In this document: positions 42,528 through 50,971 of the stretch, piece by piece
How positions within the stretch are numbered: position 1 is the first letter of the stretch
Layout: the number at the start of each line of letters is the position of its first letter
From: Mesonia phycicola
GTDB taxonomy: Bacteria; Bacteroidota; Bacteroidia; Flavobacteriales; Flavobacteriaceae
DNA: 64,000 bases
NCBI RefSeq assembly: GCF_900141885.1
Contig: NZ_FQYY01000009.1
Location: 1-64,000, forward strand
Direction: 5' to 3'
Made by a program: the position numbers and the translations under genes
The notes under the pieces: model-generated
Told to the model about the DNA's origin: nothing
The model's input: only the letters and a program-made list of their open reading frames with translations
Databases searched by the model: none

Positions 42528-43457
42528 ATGAAATTAAGAGATGAGTTAAATAAAAGTACGGGATTTACTAATCTAGAACTTTTAGCTAGACAGGTGGTAG
42601 AGGGGTTTATATCTGGGATGCATAAAAGTCCGTTTCACGGTTTTTCGGCAGAGTTTGCAGAGCATAAAATTTATAATAAGGGAGAGAGTACCAAACATAT
42701 AGATTGGAAGCTCTTTGCAAAAACAGATAAGCTTTATACAAAACGCTACGAAGAAGAAACTAATTTGCGTTGCCACTTAATTATAGATAATTCTGCTTCT
42801 ATGCATTACCCAGAGTTGGGGCAACAAAGTATATCTTCATTAAATAAAATAGGCTTTAGTGCTTTGGCATCTGCATCTTTAATGCAAATTTTAAAAAAAC
42901 AAAGAGACGCGGTAGGTTTAAGTATTTATAGTGATGCTTACGATTATTATTCTCCAGAGAAAGGAAGTGAACGTCATCACCAAATGCTTTTAAAAAAGTT
43001 AGAAGAGATGGTAAGCTCACCTGTAGAGGAGAGAACCACGCAAACTTATACTTACTTGCATCAAATAGCTCAAAAGATAAAAAGAAGATCTTTAATTTTT
43101 TTATTTACAGATATGTTTCAAGCAGATGAAGATGAAGAGCGATTGTTTGAAGCGTTAAGGCATTTAAAATACAATAAGCACGAGTTAATACTATTTCATA
43201 CCTACGATGCAGAACGAGAGCTTTCTTTTAATTTTGATAATGCTCCCAAACGGTTTATTGATGTTGAAACAGGAGAAGGTATTAACCTTTATGCAGAAAC
43301 TGTAAAATATAATTATGAAGCGGCAGTAAAAGATTATTTTGATAAATTAAAAAATAAGTGCTTACAGTATCAAATTAAATATGTACCTGTAGATATACAC
43401 CAAGATTTTAATAAAATACTCACTACATATTTAGTCGAGCGTCAACGTTTTGGTTAA
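42528..43457 (+). CDS. DUF58 domain protein
   Basis: A 309-residue cytosolic protein of the DUF58 family, a degenerate von Willebrand A fold usually partnered with MoxR AAA ATPases. Characteristic features are the DUF58 block KGESTKHIDWKLFAKTDKLY (about residues 45-65) and the adjacent metal-site-like LIIDNSASMHY (about 85-95). MoxR and Bat genes are absent on both sides in this window, which is unusual since they normally form one operon. Role in MoxR-type protein maturation or stress response is inferred from the family. Confidence 0.88.
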   Translation: MKLRDELNKSTGFTNLELLARQVVEGFISGMHKSPFHGFSAEFAEHKIYNKGESTKHIDWKLFAKTDKLYTKRYEEETNLRCHLIIDNSASMHYPELGQQSISSLNKIGFSALASASLMQILKKQRDAVGLSIYSDAYDYYSPEKGSERHHQMLLKKLEEMVSSPVEERTTQTYTYLHQIAQKIKRRSLIFLFTDMFQADEDEERLFEALRHLKYNKHELILFHTYDAERELSFNFDNAPKRFIDVETGEGINLYAETVKYNYEAAVKDYFDKLKNKCLQYQIKYVPVDIHQDFNKILTTYLVERQRFG

Positions 43458-43653
43458 AAAACTGAAACTTAAAGATGATTACTTTCTTGTAATTACCTGT
43501 TTTTATATTTTTTTCTCAGATTTGAAGAGAAGTTTTTAGCTGAAACTTAAAGTTTGTAAAATTTTTTTTAAAATAATTTTAAGCTTATAATATTGGTATT
43601 CAAAACTTTAAATAAGGTCTTTAATTTTCTTTTAAAAAAAAGTGTAAAAATAG

Positions 43654-43684
43654 TTTGTAGAAACGAAAATCAGTTCTATATTTG
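43654..43684 (+). promoter_or_regulatory. tRNA-Asp promoter, Bacteroidetes type
   Basis: TTTG at 43654-43657 (-33) and TATATTTG at 43677-43684 (-7), separated by 19 bp. Both boxes and the spacing fit the Bacteroidetes housekeeping promoter; the tRNA begins 18 bp after the -7 box. The rest of 43458-43702 shows nothing else. Confidence 0.8.
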
Positions 43685-43702
43685 CACTCGCAATAAGGCA
43701 AC

Positions 43703-43776
43703 GGTCTGGTAGTTCAGTTGGTTAGAATACCTGCCTGTCACGCAGGGGGTCGCGAGTTCGAGTCTCGTCCAGACCG
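43703..43776 (+). tRNA. tRNA-Asp (GTC)
   Basis: A full cloverleaf of 74 nt. Acceptor GGTCTGG (43703-43709) pairs with CCAGACC (43769-43775), discriminator G43776. D arm TAGTTCAGTTGGTTAGA, anticodon arm CCTGC-CTGTCAC-GCAGG with anticodon GTC at 43737-43739, T arm with GTTCGAGTC. CCA is not encoded. Very close to bacterial tRNA-Asp in general. Confidence 0.98.
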
Positions 43777-43785
43777 CTAAATTGT

Positions 43786-43818
43786 AAAAAGCTTCAATGT
43801 TACATTGAGGCTTTTTTT
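43786..43818 (+). terminator. tRNA-Asp terminator
   Basis: AAAAAGCTTCAATGT / ACATTGAGGCTTTTT with a minimal loop, ending in seven Ts, 10 bp after the tRNA. Between here and 43964 only weak inverted repeats are seen (AATACTAA/TTAGTATT, and a GGAAGGGCTTTTTT-ended hairpin near 43890-43921). Confidence 0.85.
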
Positions 43819-43964
43819 ACGAAGTTGTGTTGTGAATACTAAGTTGGAGAATTTAGTATTTGTGGTTGAAGTGTTCAGCCAATGAGAAGCTTTTCCTGTA
43901 GTAAGGAAGGGCTTTTTTCTTTTTGGGTAATGTCTGTTTTTAATTTCTTCTAATTAATCTAAAA

Positions 43965-45947
43965 TTAGGGCTTCACTACCTTAAAAGCCCATTGAATTCT
44001 TACTGCGTTTAAAATAGCTAATAAAGCAACTCCTACATCTGCAAAAACAGCACTCCACATAGTTACAATACCTAGTGTTCCTAAAATTAAAACCATTAGT
44101 TTTATGCCTAGTGCTAACACAATATTTTGCCAAATTATTTTTCGAGTAGCACGGCTTATTTCAATAGCTTTAATCACTTTTGAAGGCTGATCTGTTTGTA
44201 TAACCACATCTGCTGTTTCAATAGCTACATCACTACCCAATCCACCCATAGCAATTCCTATATCACTTAATGCTAAAACGGGAGCGTCATTGATACCATC
44301 TCCCATAAATGCCACTTTAATATCTGGATCTTGTTTCCAATTTTCTACTTCTTTAAGTTTATCTTCTGGTAACAAACCACCTTTTGCCTTTTGTATATTT
44401 AATTTTTTTGCGATGTGCTGGGTGATAGAATCTTTATCGCCAGAAAGCATCATTATATTTTTAATGCCTAGTTTTTGTAACTCTATTATCATTTGCGTAG
44501 CGTCTTCTTTTAGCTCATCTGCAATAACAACATAACCTACAAATGCATTATTAATTGCTATTAAAATGACAGTTTCTACAATCTTATTAATTTCTTTAGG
44601 AAATTTAATGTGATGCGCAGTCATTAAAGCTTTATTTCCTGCTAAAACTATTTTGTTATTTACTTTACCTTTTAAACCTTTACCTGCAATTTCTACTACT
44701 TCTTTTGCTTCATAATTGGTTTTAACGCCTTTATGCTCTAAAATTGCTTTAGCAATAGGGTGTGTAGATTGCGCTTCTAAGGCAGTTAAGTAAGCTATCA
44801 TTTCATCTTCACTACTTAATTCAGGATTATTAGGGTTAGTGACAATTTTTTTAATTTTAAAAACCCCTTTAGTAACAGTTCCTGTTTTATCTAATACTAA
44901 GCTGTTAATTTTTGCCATTGCTTCTAGGTATGAAGCACCTTTAAATAAAATTCCGTTTTTTGAGGCAGCACCTAATCCGCCAAAGTAACCTAACGGAATA
45001 GAGATAACCAATGCACAGGGACAGGAGATAACTAAGAAAATTAAAGCACGATAAAACCAAATATTAAACACATAATTATCTACTATAAAATAAGGCAATA
45101 AAATTACGCTAATAGCTAAAATTACTACAATAGGTGTATAAATACGAGCAAATTTTCTGATGAATAATTCGGTTTTAGATTTTCTTGCGGTAGCATTTTG
45201 TACCAAATCCAAAATTCTAGCGATAGAACTATCTTGAAATCTTTTTGTGGTTTCAATTTCAATTACATTTTCTAAATTAATACTTCCAGCAAAAACTTTT
45301 TTGTCTTTTATTACTGAAGTAGGTTTGCTTTCTCCTGTTAAAGCAGCTGTATTTAAGGTTGCTTTTTTAGATAACAAAATACCATCTAAAGGAATTTTCT
45401 CTCCTACACGAACCTGTATTTTTTCTCCTATTTCTACCTCTTTCGAAGAAACATTTTTTAAAACACCAGCACGAAATACATTGGCTTGTTTTGGTTGTAC
45501 TTCTAGCAATGCTTTAATATTACCTTTTGCTTTTTTTACTGCTGCGTGCTGAAATAACTCTCCAATAGTATAAAATAACATTACCGCTACACCTTCTGGA
45601 TATTCACCTATTAAAAAAGCACCAATAGTAGCAATAGACATTAAAAAGAATTCTGTAAAAATGTCTCCTTTACGTATGTTTTTCCATCCAGATTTAAGAA
45701 CTGGAAGCCCTACAGGAAGATATGCAAGTAAATACCAAGTGATTCTTATTTCTTCAGGAAAATTTAAAGAACTAAAATGATCATTAAGTAAGCCAAGTAT
45801 TAGCATTAAAAAACTAATGGCAGGCCATACATATGGTGAAGTTTTATGTTTTATAGGCTTAGGTTGATCACAACCACAACAACCCGTAGTATCTTGAGAT
45901 TGCTTCGATTTTTGAGTGGAAGCACAAGTGTTTTTAGTGTTTTTCAT
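43965..45947 (-). CDS. Heavy-metal P-type ATPase (Zn/Cd/Co type)
   Basis: A 660-residue inner-membrane P1B-type pump. Transmembrane motif CPC at about 309-311 (SCPCALVIS), phosphorylated Asp near 353 in DKTGTVTKG, the HP locus in THPIAKAILEHKG and the hinge MGDGINDAP. There is no N-terminal HMA domain; instead the first 35 residues are rich in Cys and His (TCAST, TGCCGCDQPKP), a possible metal-loading tail. The frame extends to 46016, overlapping the regulator gene, but ATG 45947 (MKNTKNT) is the better start. Zn/Cd efflux under the adjacent Fur-family regulator is inferred. Confidence 0.9.
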   Translation of the reverse strand: MKNTKNTCASTQKSKQSQDTTGCCGCDQPKPIKHKTSPYVWPAISFLMLILGLLNDHFSSLNFPEEIRITWYLLAYLPVGLPVLKSGWKNIRKGDIFTEFFLMSIATIGAFLIGEYPEGVAVMLFYTIGELFQHAAVKKAKGNIKALLEVQPKQANVFRAGVLKNVSSKEVEIGEKIQVRVGEKIPLDGILLSKKATLNTAALTGESKPTSVIKDKKVFAGSINLENVIEIETTKRFQDSSIARILDLVQNATARKSKTELFIRKFARIYTPIVVILAISVILLPYFIVDNYVFNIWFYRALIFLVISCPCALVISIPLGYFGGLGAASKNGILFKGASYLEAMAKINSLVLDKTGTVTKGVFKIKKIVTNPNNPELSSEDEMIAYLTALEAQSTHPIAKAILEHKGVKTNYEAKEVVEIAGKGLKGKVNNKIVLAGNKALMTAHHIKFPKEINKIVETVILIAINNAFVGYVVIADELKEDATQMIIELQKLGIKNIMMLSGDKDSITQHIAKKLNIQKAKGGLLPEDKLKEVENWKQDPDIKVAFMGDGINDAPVLALSDIGIAMGGLGSDVAIETADVVIQTDQPSKVIKAIEISRATRKIIWQNIVLALGIKLMVLILGTLGIVTMWSAVFADVGVALLAILNAVRIQWAFKVVKP

Positions 45948-45993
45948 ACTTGCAAGTAAACAAAAGTAAACGTGCAATGGAAGTGCATTTATT

Positions 45994-46410
45994 TTAGGTT
46001 TGTGTGCATTGGTCACAGATACCTTTAACCACTAAGTTGACGTTTTCTGCTAAAAAACCATCTGGTAATTTTAATTGAGGAATTTTATGGTCTGTAAGAC
46101 AAATGGTTTCATTACAATTATTACAATGAAAATGTAAGTGTAAATCGTTTTCTATATTACAATTACATCCGGTTTTGCAGAGTGCATATTTTAAAACGCC
46201 TGTGCCATCGTCTATTTGATGCACTAAACTCCCTTCTTCAAAAGTTTTAAGGGTTCTGTATAAAGTAGTTCTATCAATTTTAGAAAATGTATTTTCTATA
46301 TCGGTTAGAGTAACAGCAGTTTTATGTTTTTCCATATGCCGATATATAAGTGTGCGCATTGCTGTAGGACGAATGTTTTTGCTTTTTAATACTTCTTCTA
46401 TATCTTTCAT
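45994..46410 (-). CDS. Fur-family metal-responsive regulator (Zur-like)
   Basis: A 138-residue winged-helix repressor of the Fur family. DNA-binding part: RPTAMRTLIYRHMEKH and DRTTLYRTLKTFEEGSLVH (about 50-70). Metal site: HLHFHCNNCNETICL near 95-109 with a C-terminal CDQC; an additional Cys group CKTGCNCN near 78-85 is unusual. It is 46 bp upstream of the metal ATPase gene on the same strand and probably controls it in response to zinc; direct proof is lacking. Between the genes are two AAGTAAAC copies 10 bp apart, enclosed by TTGCA/TGCAA. Confidence 0.85.
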   Translation of the reverse strand: MKDIEEVLKSKNIRPTAMRTLIYRHMEKHKTAVTLTDIENTFSKIDRTTLYRTLKTFEEGSLVHQIDDGTGVLKYALCKTGCNCNIENDLHLHFHCNNCNETICLTDHKIPQLKLPDGFLAENVNLVVKGICDQCTQT

Positions 46411-46454
46411 TTTTTACTTAAAAATACAATATTTTTTAGGTCTGATAAGTAAAT

Positions 46455-46967
46455 TTATTCTTCTAGGTATTTTATAGGATTTAAATAGAACATTTTTTTC
46501 CAACCTTGTTTATCAGAATCTATTTTCCAGATATATGGAATAATTGTAAGTATAGAATAATGTAAATGTGAAGGCTTTCCTTTTGCGTTTCCGCTGTTAC
46601 CTACGCTTCCTATAATTGAATTTTTGTTAACTAATGAAAAAGAAGTTGTTTTCAATTCATTTAAATGAGCGTAATAATGCAACCTCCATTTAGGCCCAAG
46701 TACAACTACAAAATTACCACCCATACTAATATTTCCGGCATATAGCACTAAACCTAATGTAGATGAATTTACATCGGTTCCTTTTTTTGCAAAAATATCT
46801 ACTCCTTTATGTGTAACAGATTTTCCCCAAGGATAAAACCAAAATGACTTAGCATTATAGTCTGATTTATGTGCACCTTTTACAGGCATTGATAGGTTTT
46901 GCGGAATTAATAAGCCTATTATAATTACAGCCAAAAGAGCAATTGTAATTTTTGTTCTTTTTTTCAA
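46455..46967 (-). CDS. M23-family peptidase
   Basis: A 170-residue LytM/M23 metallopeptidase with an N-terminal membrane anchor (about 8-22). Zinc ligands His53 and Asp57 in THKGVDIF and the His134/His136 pair in SHLHYS are present, so it should be an active peptidoglycan or peptide endopeptidase. The likely start is TTG at 46967 (MKKRTK). It lies upstream of the Fur-family gene on the same strand, 44 bp apart. Confidence 0.85.
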   Translation of the reverse strand: MKKRTKITIALLAVIIIGLLIPQNLSMPVKGAHKSDYNAKSFWFYPWGKSVTHKGVDIFAKKGTDVNSSTLGLVLYAGNISMGGNFVVVLGPKWRLHYYAHLNELKTTSFSLVNKNSIIGSVGNSGNAKGKPSHLHYSILTIIPYIWKIDSDKQGWKKMFYLNPIKYLEE

Positions 46968-47101
46968 TAGTTTTTGTTTTCTAATTTATCAAAAAAAAAT
47001 TAGTAATAGTTTATTGTTACTAATTAAATAACTAGCTACATAATGTAGGTAAATGCTATTACCTTATATGTGGTGAATACTTAAATTAATAATTTTAAAA
47101 A

Positions 47102-47137
47102 AAACAGCCCTAACAAATAAAATTGTTAGGGCTGTTA
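47102..47137 (-). terminator. Terminator of the DUF4374-TonB receptor unit
   Basis: AACAGCCCTAACAA (47103-47116) pairs over 14 bp with TTGTTAGGGCTGTT (47123-47136), with a T run on the minus strand, 22 bp after the stop at 47159. Confidence 0.9.
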
Positions 47138-47158
47138 AAAGTAAATATAGATTCTGTT

Positions 47159-48376
47159 TTAGAAATTTCTATATAATGCATTAATATATACGTTGCTGCC
47201 ATCTAGACTTGCTCCTTTTTGAAAAGCATTAGCGCCACCACCAATGGTAATTTCATAGATATTAGCATTACCGCCACTAATACTCACCGGAATGTAAAAC
47301 TTACCATTTTCAATACATTCAGCTTTAAATAAATTTACATAAGGAGCTTGCGGTATGTTTAATTCTGTAACAGTTTCTGTAGCTAAATTAATTTCTACTA
47401 ATGTACCTATGTTAGAAGATAAATCTGCCCAAGCGGTGATATCACTTTCTTTAATAACATTAGCATACATAATATTATCTCCAGCATACCAAGCATTCCA
47501 GATGTTGATAGGTTCAGAAAATTCTGCAGAAATGTCAAACACATAATCATCATCATACGCGCCATTCTCAATTTTCACAAATACGGTAGGGTTATTTGCT
47601 AATTCACTATCTCCGTGCCACCAAGAACTGTTTAAATTATGCTGATATATAGTACCAGTTTCTGTTACAAATGCAGCATTAGTTCTATACCCTCCTGTAG
47701 AACCTGAAGAGGCAGTAGATTGTAAAACTACAGGGTTTTCTAAAGATGGATAATCATATTTAACTGTGATTAAGTTACTAGCTATGTTAGACCAATCTGC
47801 ATCTCCGTATAAAGTACCAATATAAACTTCATCACCATTTACAATTGGCTGTGTCCATAAAGCAGATCTTCCGTCTACTTGAGGCAGAGTCATGTAACCA
47901 TAATTTTCTACTGTAAAAGTTTCTAAATCTATAATAGCGTATGGAGCGTCTCCATCTTCATTAGGGAAATTAGATAAAAACAACTCACCATCACCTGTGT
48001 TGTGTATATAACGGTAAAAGCTGCCAGGTACCAAAGCTTCTGTTGAAATTGAATTTTGATAAACCATTCCTGTATCTGTAAATTCATATTTTTCTAAGGT
48101 CCCATCTCCAAAAACATAAAAATAACCATCTACACTTGCTCCCAAGTTAGCATAACCCTCATAGCCACTACCTATAATAGAGATAGAATTTTCTAAAAGA
48201 TCATCTGTAGTAGTATAATAACCAGAACCGTCTACATCTGCACTAACTAAATATTTTGAGTTTTCTGGAGAAACTACTGTTGCTGCATCATCATCGCTAC
48301 TACAACTTGTAAAAATAATTGTTAGCCCTAAAAATAGGTTAAGTGTTATTGTTTTTAGTAATCTATTTGTTTTCAT
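47159..48376 (-). CDS. DUF4374 surface lipoprotein
   Basis: A 405-residue lipoprotein (lipobox FTSC, Cys25) followed by SSDDDAA, a surface-export pattern. The body looks like a beta-propeller, with repeated short strands (YLVSADVDGSGYYTT, VDGRSALWTQPIVNGDEVYIG, VKIENGAYDDDYVFDIS). Resemblance to DUF4374 proteins; in Bacteroides a member of this kind (XusB, as I recall) captures siderophores for a partner TonB receptor. It lies 29 bp downstream of such a receptor here, so ligand capture for iron or heme uptake is a reasonable but unproven reading. Confidence 0.8.
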   Translation of the reverse strand: MKTNRLLKTITLNLFLGLTIIFTSCSSDDDAATVVSPENSKYLVSADVDGSGYYTTTDDLLENSISIIGSGYEGYANLGASVDGYFYVFGDGTLEKYEFTDTGMVYQNSISTEALVPGSFYRYIHNTGDGELFLSNFPNEDGDAPYAIIDLETFTVENYGYMTLPQVDGRSALWTQPIVNGDEVYIGTLYGDADWSNIASNLITVKYDYPSLENPVVLQSTASSGSTGGYRTNAAFVTETGTIYQHNLNSSWWHGDSELANNPTVFVKIENGAYDDDYVFDISAEFSEPINIWNAWYAGDNIMYANVIKESDITAWADLSSNIGTLVEINLATETVTELNIPQAPYVNLFKAECIENGKFYIPVSISGGNANIYEITIGGGANAFQKGASLDGSNVYINALYRNF

Positions 48377-48405
48377 AAATAAAATGGTATTTGTATTAAT
48401 TGTTA

Positions 48406-50802
48406 TTATTCTGAAATTTGATAATTGATTTTTATAAACATTGCTCTGCCTGGTTTTTGAAGTCTGTAATTATCATACACTTGTTCATTTAAAATATTAG
48501 AAACATCAAAAGCTAATGTGAAATTTTGAGAGGGAAATGTATAACTCATACCAGCATCAAAAACTAACTGGGTGGGTATGGTTCTTTTATTTTCTGCAGC
48601 GGCTGCACTGGGCCAATCTAAGTAAAACTCGTGCACATAGCTAGATTGAAAATAGGTGTAGATTTTAGAGTTTTTTTGTAAGATATTATTAGTTGTATAA
48701 TTGATACCTGCGTTTGCTAATAGGTAAGGAGTATTTCTCATTCTATCTTTATAGAAGATGTTTTTGGTGCCATCTTCTTCATACTCTAAGTTATTTCTAA
48801 GATCTAGGTAGGTAGCATTTAGATTGAATTTTAGTTTTTGTTTAAAATCATATATAAAATCAATTTCACCACCCAAACCAGAAATTCTATCTACGTTTTG
48901 AAATTGACCATTGTCTCTAGCATCTAATACGGTAAACAATAATTTGTCTTTTGTATCTCTATAAAAAGAGTTTAAAGATATTTTTAGGCCGTGATTTTCG
49001 GCTATAGAGTATCTTCCTAAAATAGTACCAAGATTTATATTAAAACTTCTTTCTGGTTTAATAAAAGGATTATTACTTACGGTAACACCATCTCCCAAGG
49101 CTTCTGTAGGGCTTGGCATTCTCGCTGCTTTTTCTAAAGAAGTTTTTAGTAAAAAGTTGTTAGAAAATCTATACGAAGCAGCATAACCAACACCCCAATT
49201 GGTAATGTTATTTTTATATTCAATTATTTCATATTGATCTGTATATTCTAGATCATTAATAGTAGCTGTATAATCGTAAAATTTTACAAATAAATTGGTG
49301 CGTAGTTTATCTTGAAATTTTAGAGTTTCTAAAGACAAGCCTGCAAAATGAGATGCAATATTTTGAGGTTCAATATATGGAATTCTATATTCTGGTGTAT
49401 ATGGGTCTTCTCCAGAACGTTTTAAGCCAGAATAAACATAATTTAGCCCTAATTTAAATTGATAAGGGAGTTGGTAAGTAGTATTAAGTCTATAAATTTG
49501 TGAATTATCTTTTTGAGTAAACAAAGAGCGCCCATCGTAACCCATTTCTCCTCCAGAAGCTCTATACCCTATTTCTTCACCTCTCCAGTCATATTGTATG
49601 TATGAGGTGTCTATTACTTTACTTTCTGTATAAGAATAAGCTGCAAAAGCATTTACGTCTAACCCATCAGTAAAAAGATTTTTTTTCTTGTAAATGATAC
49701 TAGGCATAAAAGTTTGCTCGTTGTTTCTTACTTTACCAAACACGCGAGACATAGTTTGAGCAGTTTGCACTCCTTTTTTTAAATCTGAAGCTAGTAGAGT
49801 TACAAAAAATTGGTCTGCCCATTTTTTTTGAGTAAAACCTAAATCTAGTTTAGCGCTTACAGTTTCAAAATCATCATTAAATCTCTCAGCAGGATTATCT
49901 TCTGTAAATTCTACAATTTGAAAGCCAGTAGATTCGTCTCCATAAAAAACACCCTCTCCCCAAACTTTATAATTATTATCTGAATAGGTGTAAAAAGTAG
50001 ATAGCCTAGTAGTAAAACCAGAGTTAAAACGCCACTGGCCGTGTACGGCAATTTTGTGAGTATTAAAAGAGCCAAAAGAATAAGAAGCCTCTGCAAAATT
50101 AGTTAGTTTCTCTTTTGTTACTAAATTTATAGCCCCTCCTAAAGCATCAGAACCTAACTCAACAGGTACTACGCCTTTATAAATTTCTATTCGTTCTATT
50201 AATGATACTGGCAAGTTGTTAATAGAGTAAGAAGAGCCATAATAATCCATAGGTATACCATCTATAAAAAACCGAATAGCATTGCCAGACATACCGTCTA
50301 GAGAATATTCAAAATCAGAACCTATTCCGCCAGTTGTTCTTACACGTACGCCCGGGGTATTATCTAAAATTTTATTAATTTCTAAGCTTTGAGATTTAAT
50401 TTTTTGTGTTTCAATGGCATCTACACTAAAGCCGTGTTCTTCCATTTTTACAGCTTTAGTTTTACTTGTAATTAAAACTTTGCTTAGTTGAGACGTATCT
50501 TCTACTAAGGTTATATTTTTAATTATATTTTTTTGTTTTACTTCAATAGCAATATTTTGAGACTGAAAACCTATTGCAGATACTTGTAAAGTATAGTTAC
50601 CTTGTGGTATATTTTTTATCAAGTAATTTCCATCAAAATCTGTTGCATCTCCTTTGCTTGTATTTTGTAGCATTACAGTAACACCTACAATAGGCTCACC
50701 AGTAATATCTGTTATTAAACCTTTTATTTGCCTATTGGAGTTAACCTGGGCATAGGCAGAAATATTTGTGATTAATAAAAGTATTGCAACTACAATTCGC
50801 AT
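48406..50802 (-). CDS. TonB-dependent receptor, siderophore/vitamin type
   Basis: A 798-residue outer-membrane receptor. Signal peptide MRIVVAILLLITNISAYAQ, CarboxypepD_reg-like domain (about 25-100), plug with NTPGVRVRTTGG and RIEIYKGVVPVELGSDALGGAINLVTK, then a 22-strand barrel. The frame continues 19 residues upstream to 50859 but the signal peptide begins at ATG 50802. It forms a unit with the DUF4374 lipoprotein and is divergent from a LytS/LytTR pair with an operator between. Its size and plug resemble ferric-siderophore receptors rather than SusC. Confidence 0.88.
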   Translation of the reverse strand: MRIVVAILLLITNISAYAQVNSNRQIKGLITDITGEPIVGVTVMLQNTSKGDATDFDGNYLIKNIPQGNYTLQVSAIGFQSQNIAIEVKQKNIIKNITLVEDTSQLSKVLITSKTKAVKMEEHGFSVDAIETQKIKSQSLEINKILDNTPGVRVRTTGGIGSDFEYSLDGMSGNAIRFFIDGIPMDYYGSSYSINNLPVSLIERIEIYKGVVPVELGSDALGGAINLVTKEKLTNFAEASYSFGSFNTHKIAVHGQWRFNSGFTTRLSTFYTYSDNNYKVWGEGVFYGDESTGFQIVEFTEDNPAERFNDDFETVSAKLDLGFTQKKWADQFFVTLLASDLKKGVQTAQTMSRVFGKVRNNEQTFMPSIIYKKKNLFTDGLDVNAFAAYSYTESKVIDTSYIQYDWRGEEIGYRASGGEMGYDGRSLFTQKDNSQIYRLNTTYQLPYQFKLGLNYVYSGLKRSGEDPYTPEYRIPYIEPQNIASHFAGLSLETLKFQDKLRTNLFVKFYDYTATINDLEYTDQYEIIEYKNNITNWGVGYAASYRFSNNFLLKTSLEKAARMPSPTEALGDGVTVSNNPFIKPERSFNINLGTILGRYSIAENHGLKISLNSFYRDTKDKLLFTVLDARDNGQFQNVDRISGLGGEIDFIYDFKQKLKFNLNATYLDLRNNLEYEEDGTKNIFYKDRMRNTPYLLANAGINYTTNNILQKNSKIYTYFQSSYVHEFYLDWPSAAAAENKRTIPTQLVFDAGMSYTFPSQNFTLAFDVSNILNEQVYDNYRLQKPGRAMFIKINYQISE

Positions 50803-50830
50803 CTTATTTAGACTTAATAAAAATTGAAGG

Positions 50831-50861
50831 CAAATGTGTGAAAAAATTATAGGTAACAAAA
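50831..50861 (-). promoter_or_regulatory. Putative promoter of the TonB receptor unit
   Basis: On the minus strand TTTTG (50857-50861) and CACATTTG (50831-50838) stand 18 bp apart, close to the -33/-7 Bacteroidetes promoter; the -7 box deviates at its first base (C for T). The LytTR-type repeats end 14 bp upstream of the -33 box. Confidence 0.5.
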
Positions 50862-50874
50862 GTTAAAATCTGTA

Positions 50875-50904
50875 AACGTCAATTTAAATACGTTGAACGT
50901 CATT
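50875..50904. promoter_or_regulatory. LytTR-type operator between the TonB receptor and its two-component genes
   Basis: AACGTCAAT (50875-50883) and AACGTCATT (50896-50904) are 9-bp direct repeats with a 12-bp spacer. The known LytTR-family site is two [TA][AC][CA]GTTN[AG][TG] copies 12-13 bp apart; the first copy matches at 8 of 9 positions and the second at 7 of 9. The site lies just upstream of the receptor's -33 box, where an activator would sit. Confidence 0.7.
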
Positions 50905-50944
50905 TTGGTATTTAGAATGATTCTGAAAAGCAGTAAGAATAGCT

Positions 50945-50952
50945 TAGTTTTG
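50945..50952 (+). promoter_or_regulatory. Putative -7 promoter element (LytS-like kinase)
   Basis: TAGTTTTG matches TAnnTTTG and lies 19 bp before the ATG at 50972. Confidence 0.5.
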
Positions 50953-50971
50953 TAGTTTATAATTAATACTA

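Noticed and set aside
43703-43776. Integration site at tRNA-Asp
   Set aside because: No integrase gene and no second copy of the tRNA 3' end was found nearby.
45950-45977. TTGCA-N18-TGCAA as a Zur operator
   Set aside because: It does not resemble known Zur boxes and lies within an operon rather than upstream of it; kept only as a remark under the ATPase finding.
45948-46016. Extension of the metal ATPase to 46016
   Set aside because: It would overlap the regulator gene and the added residues look non-coding; ATG 45947 starts the Cys-rich tail.
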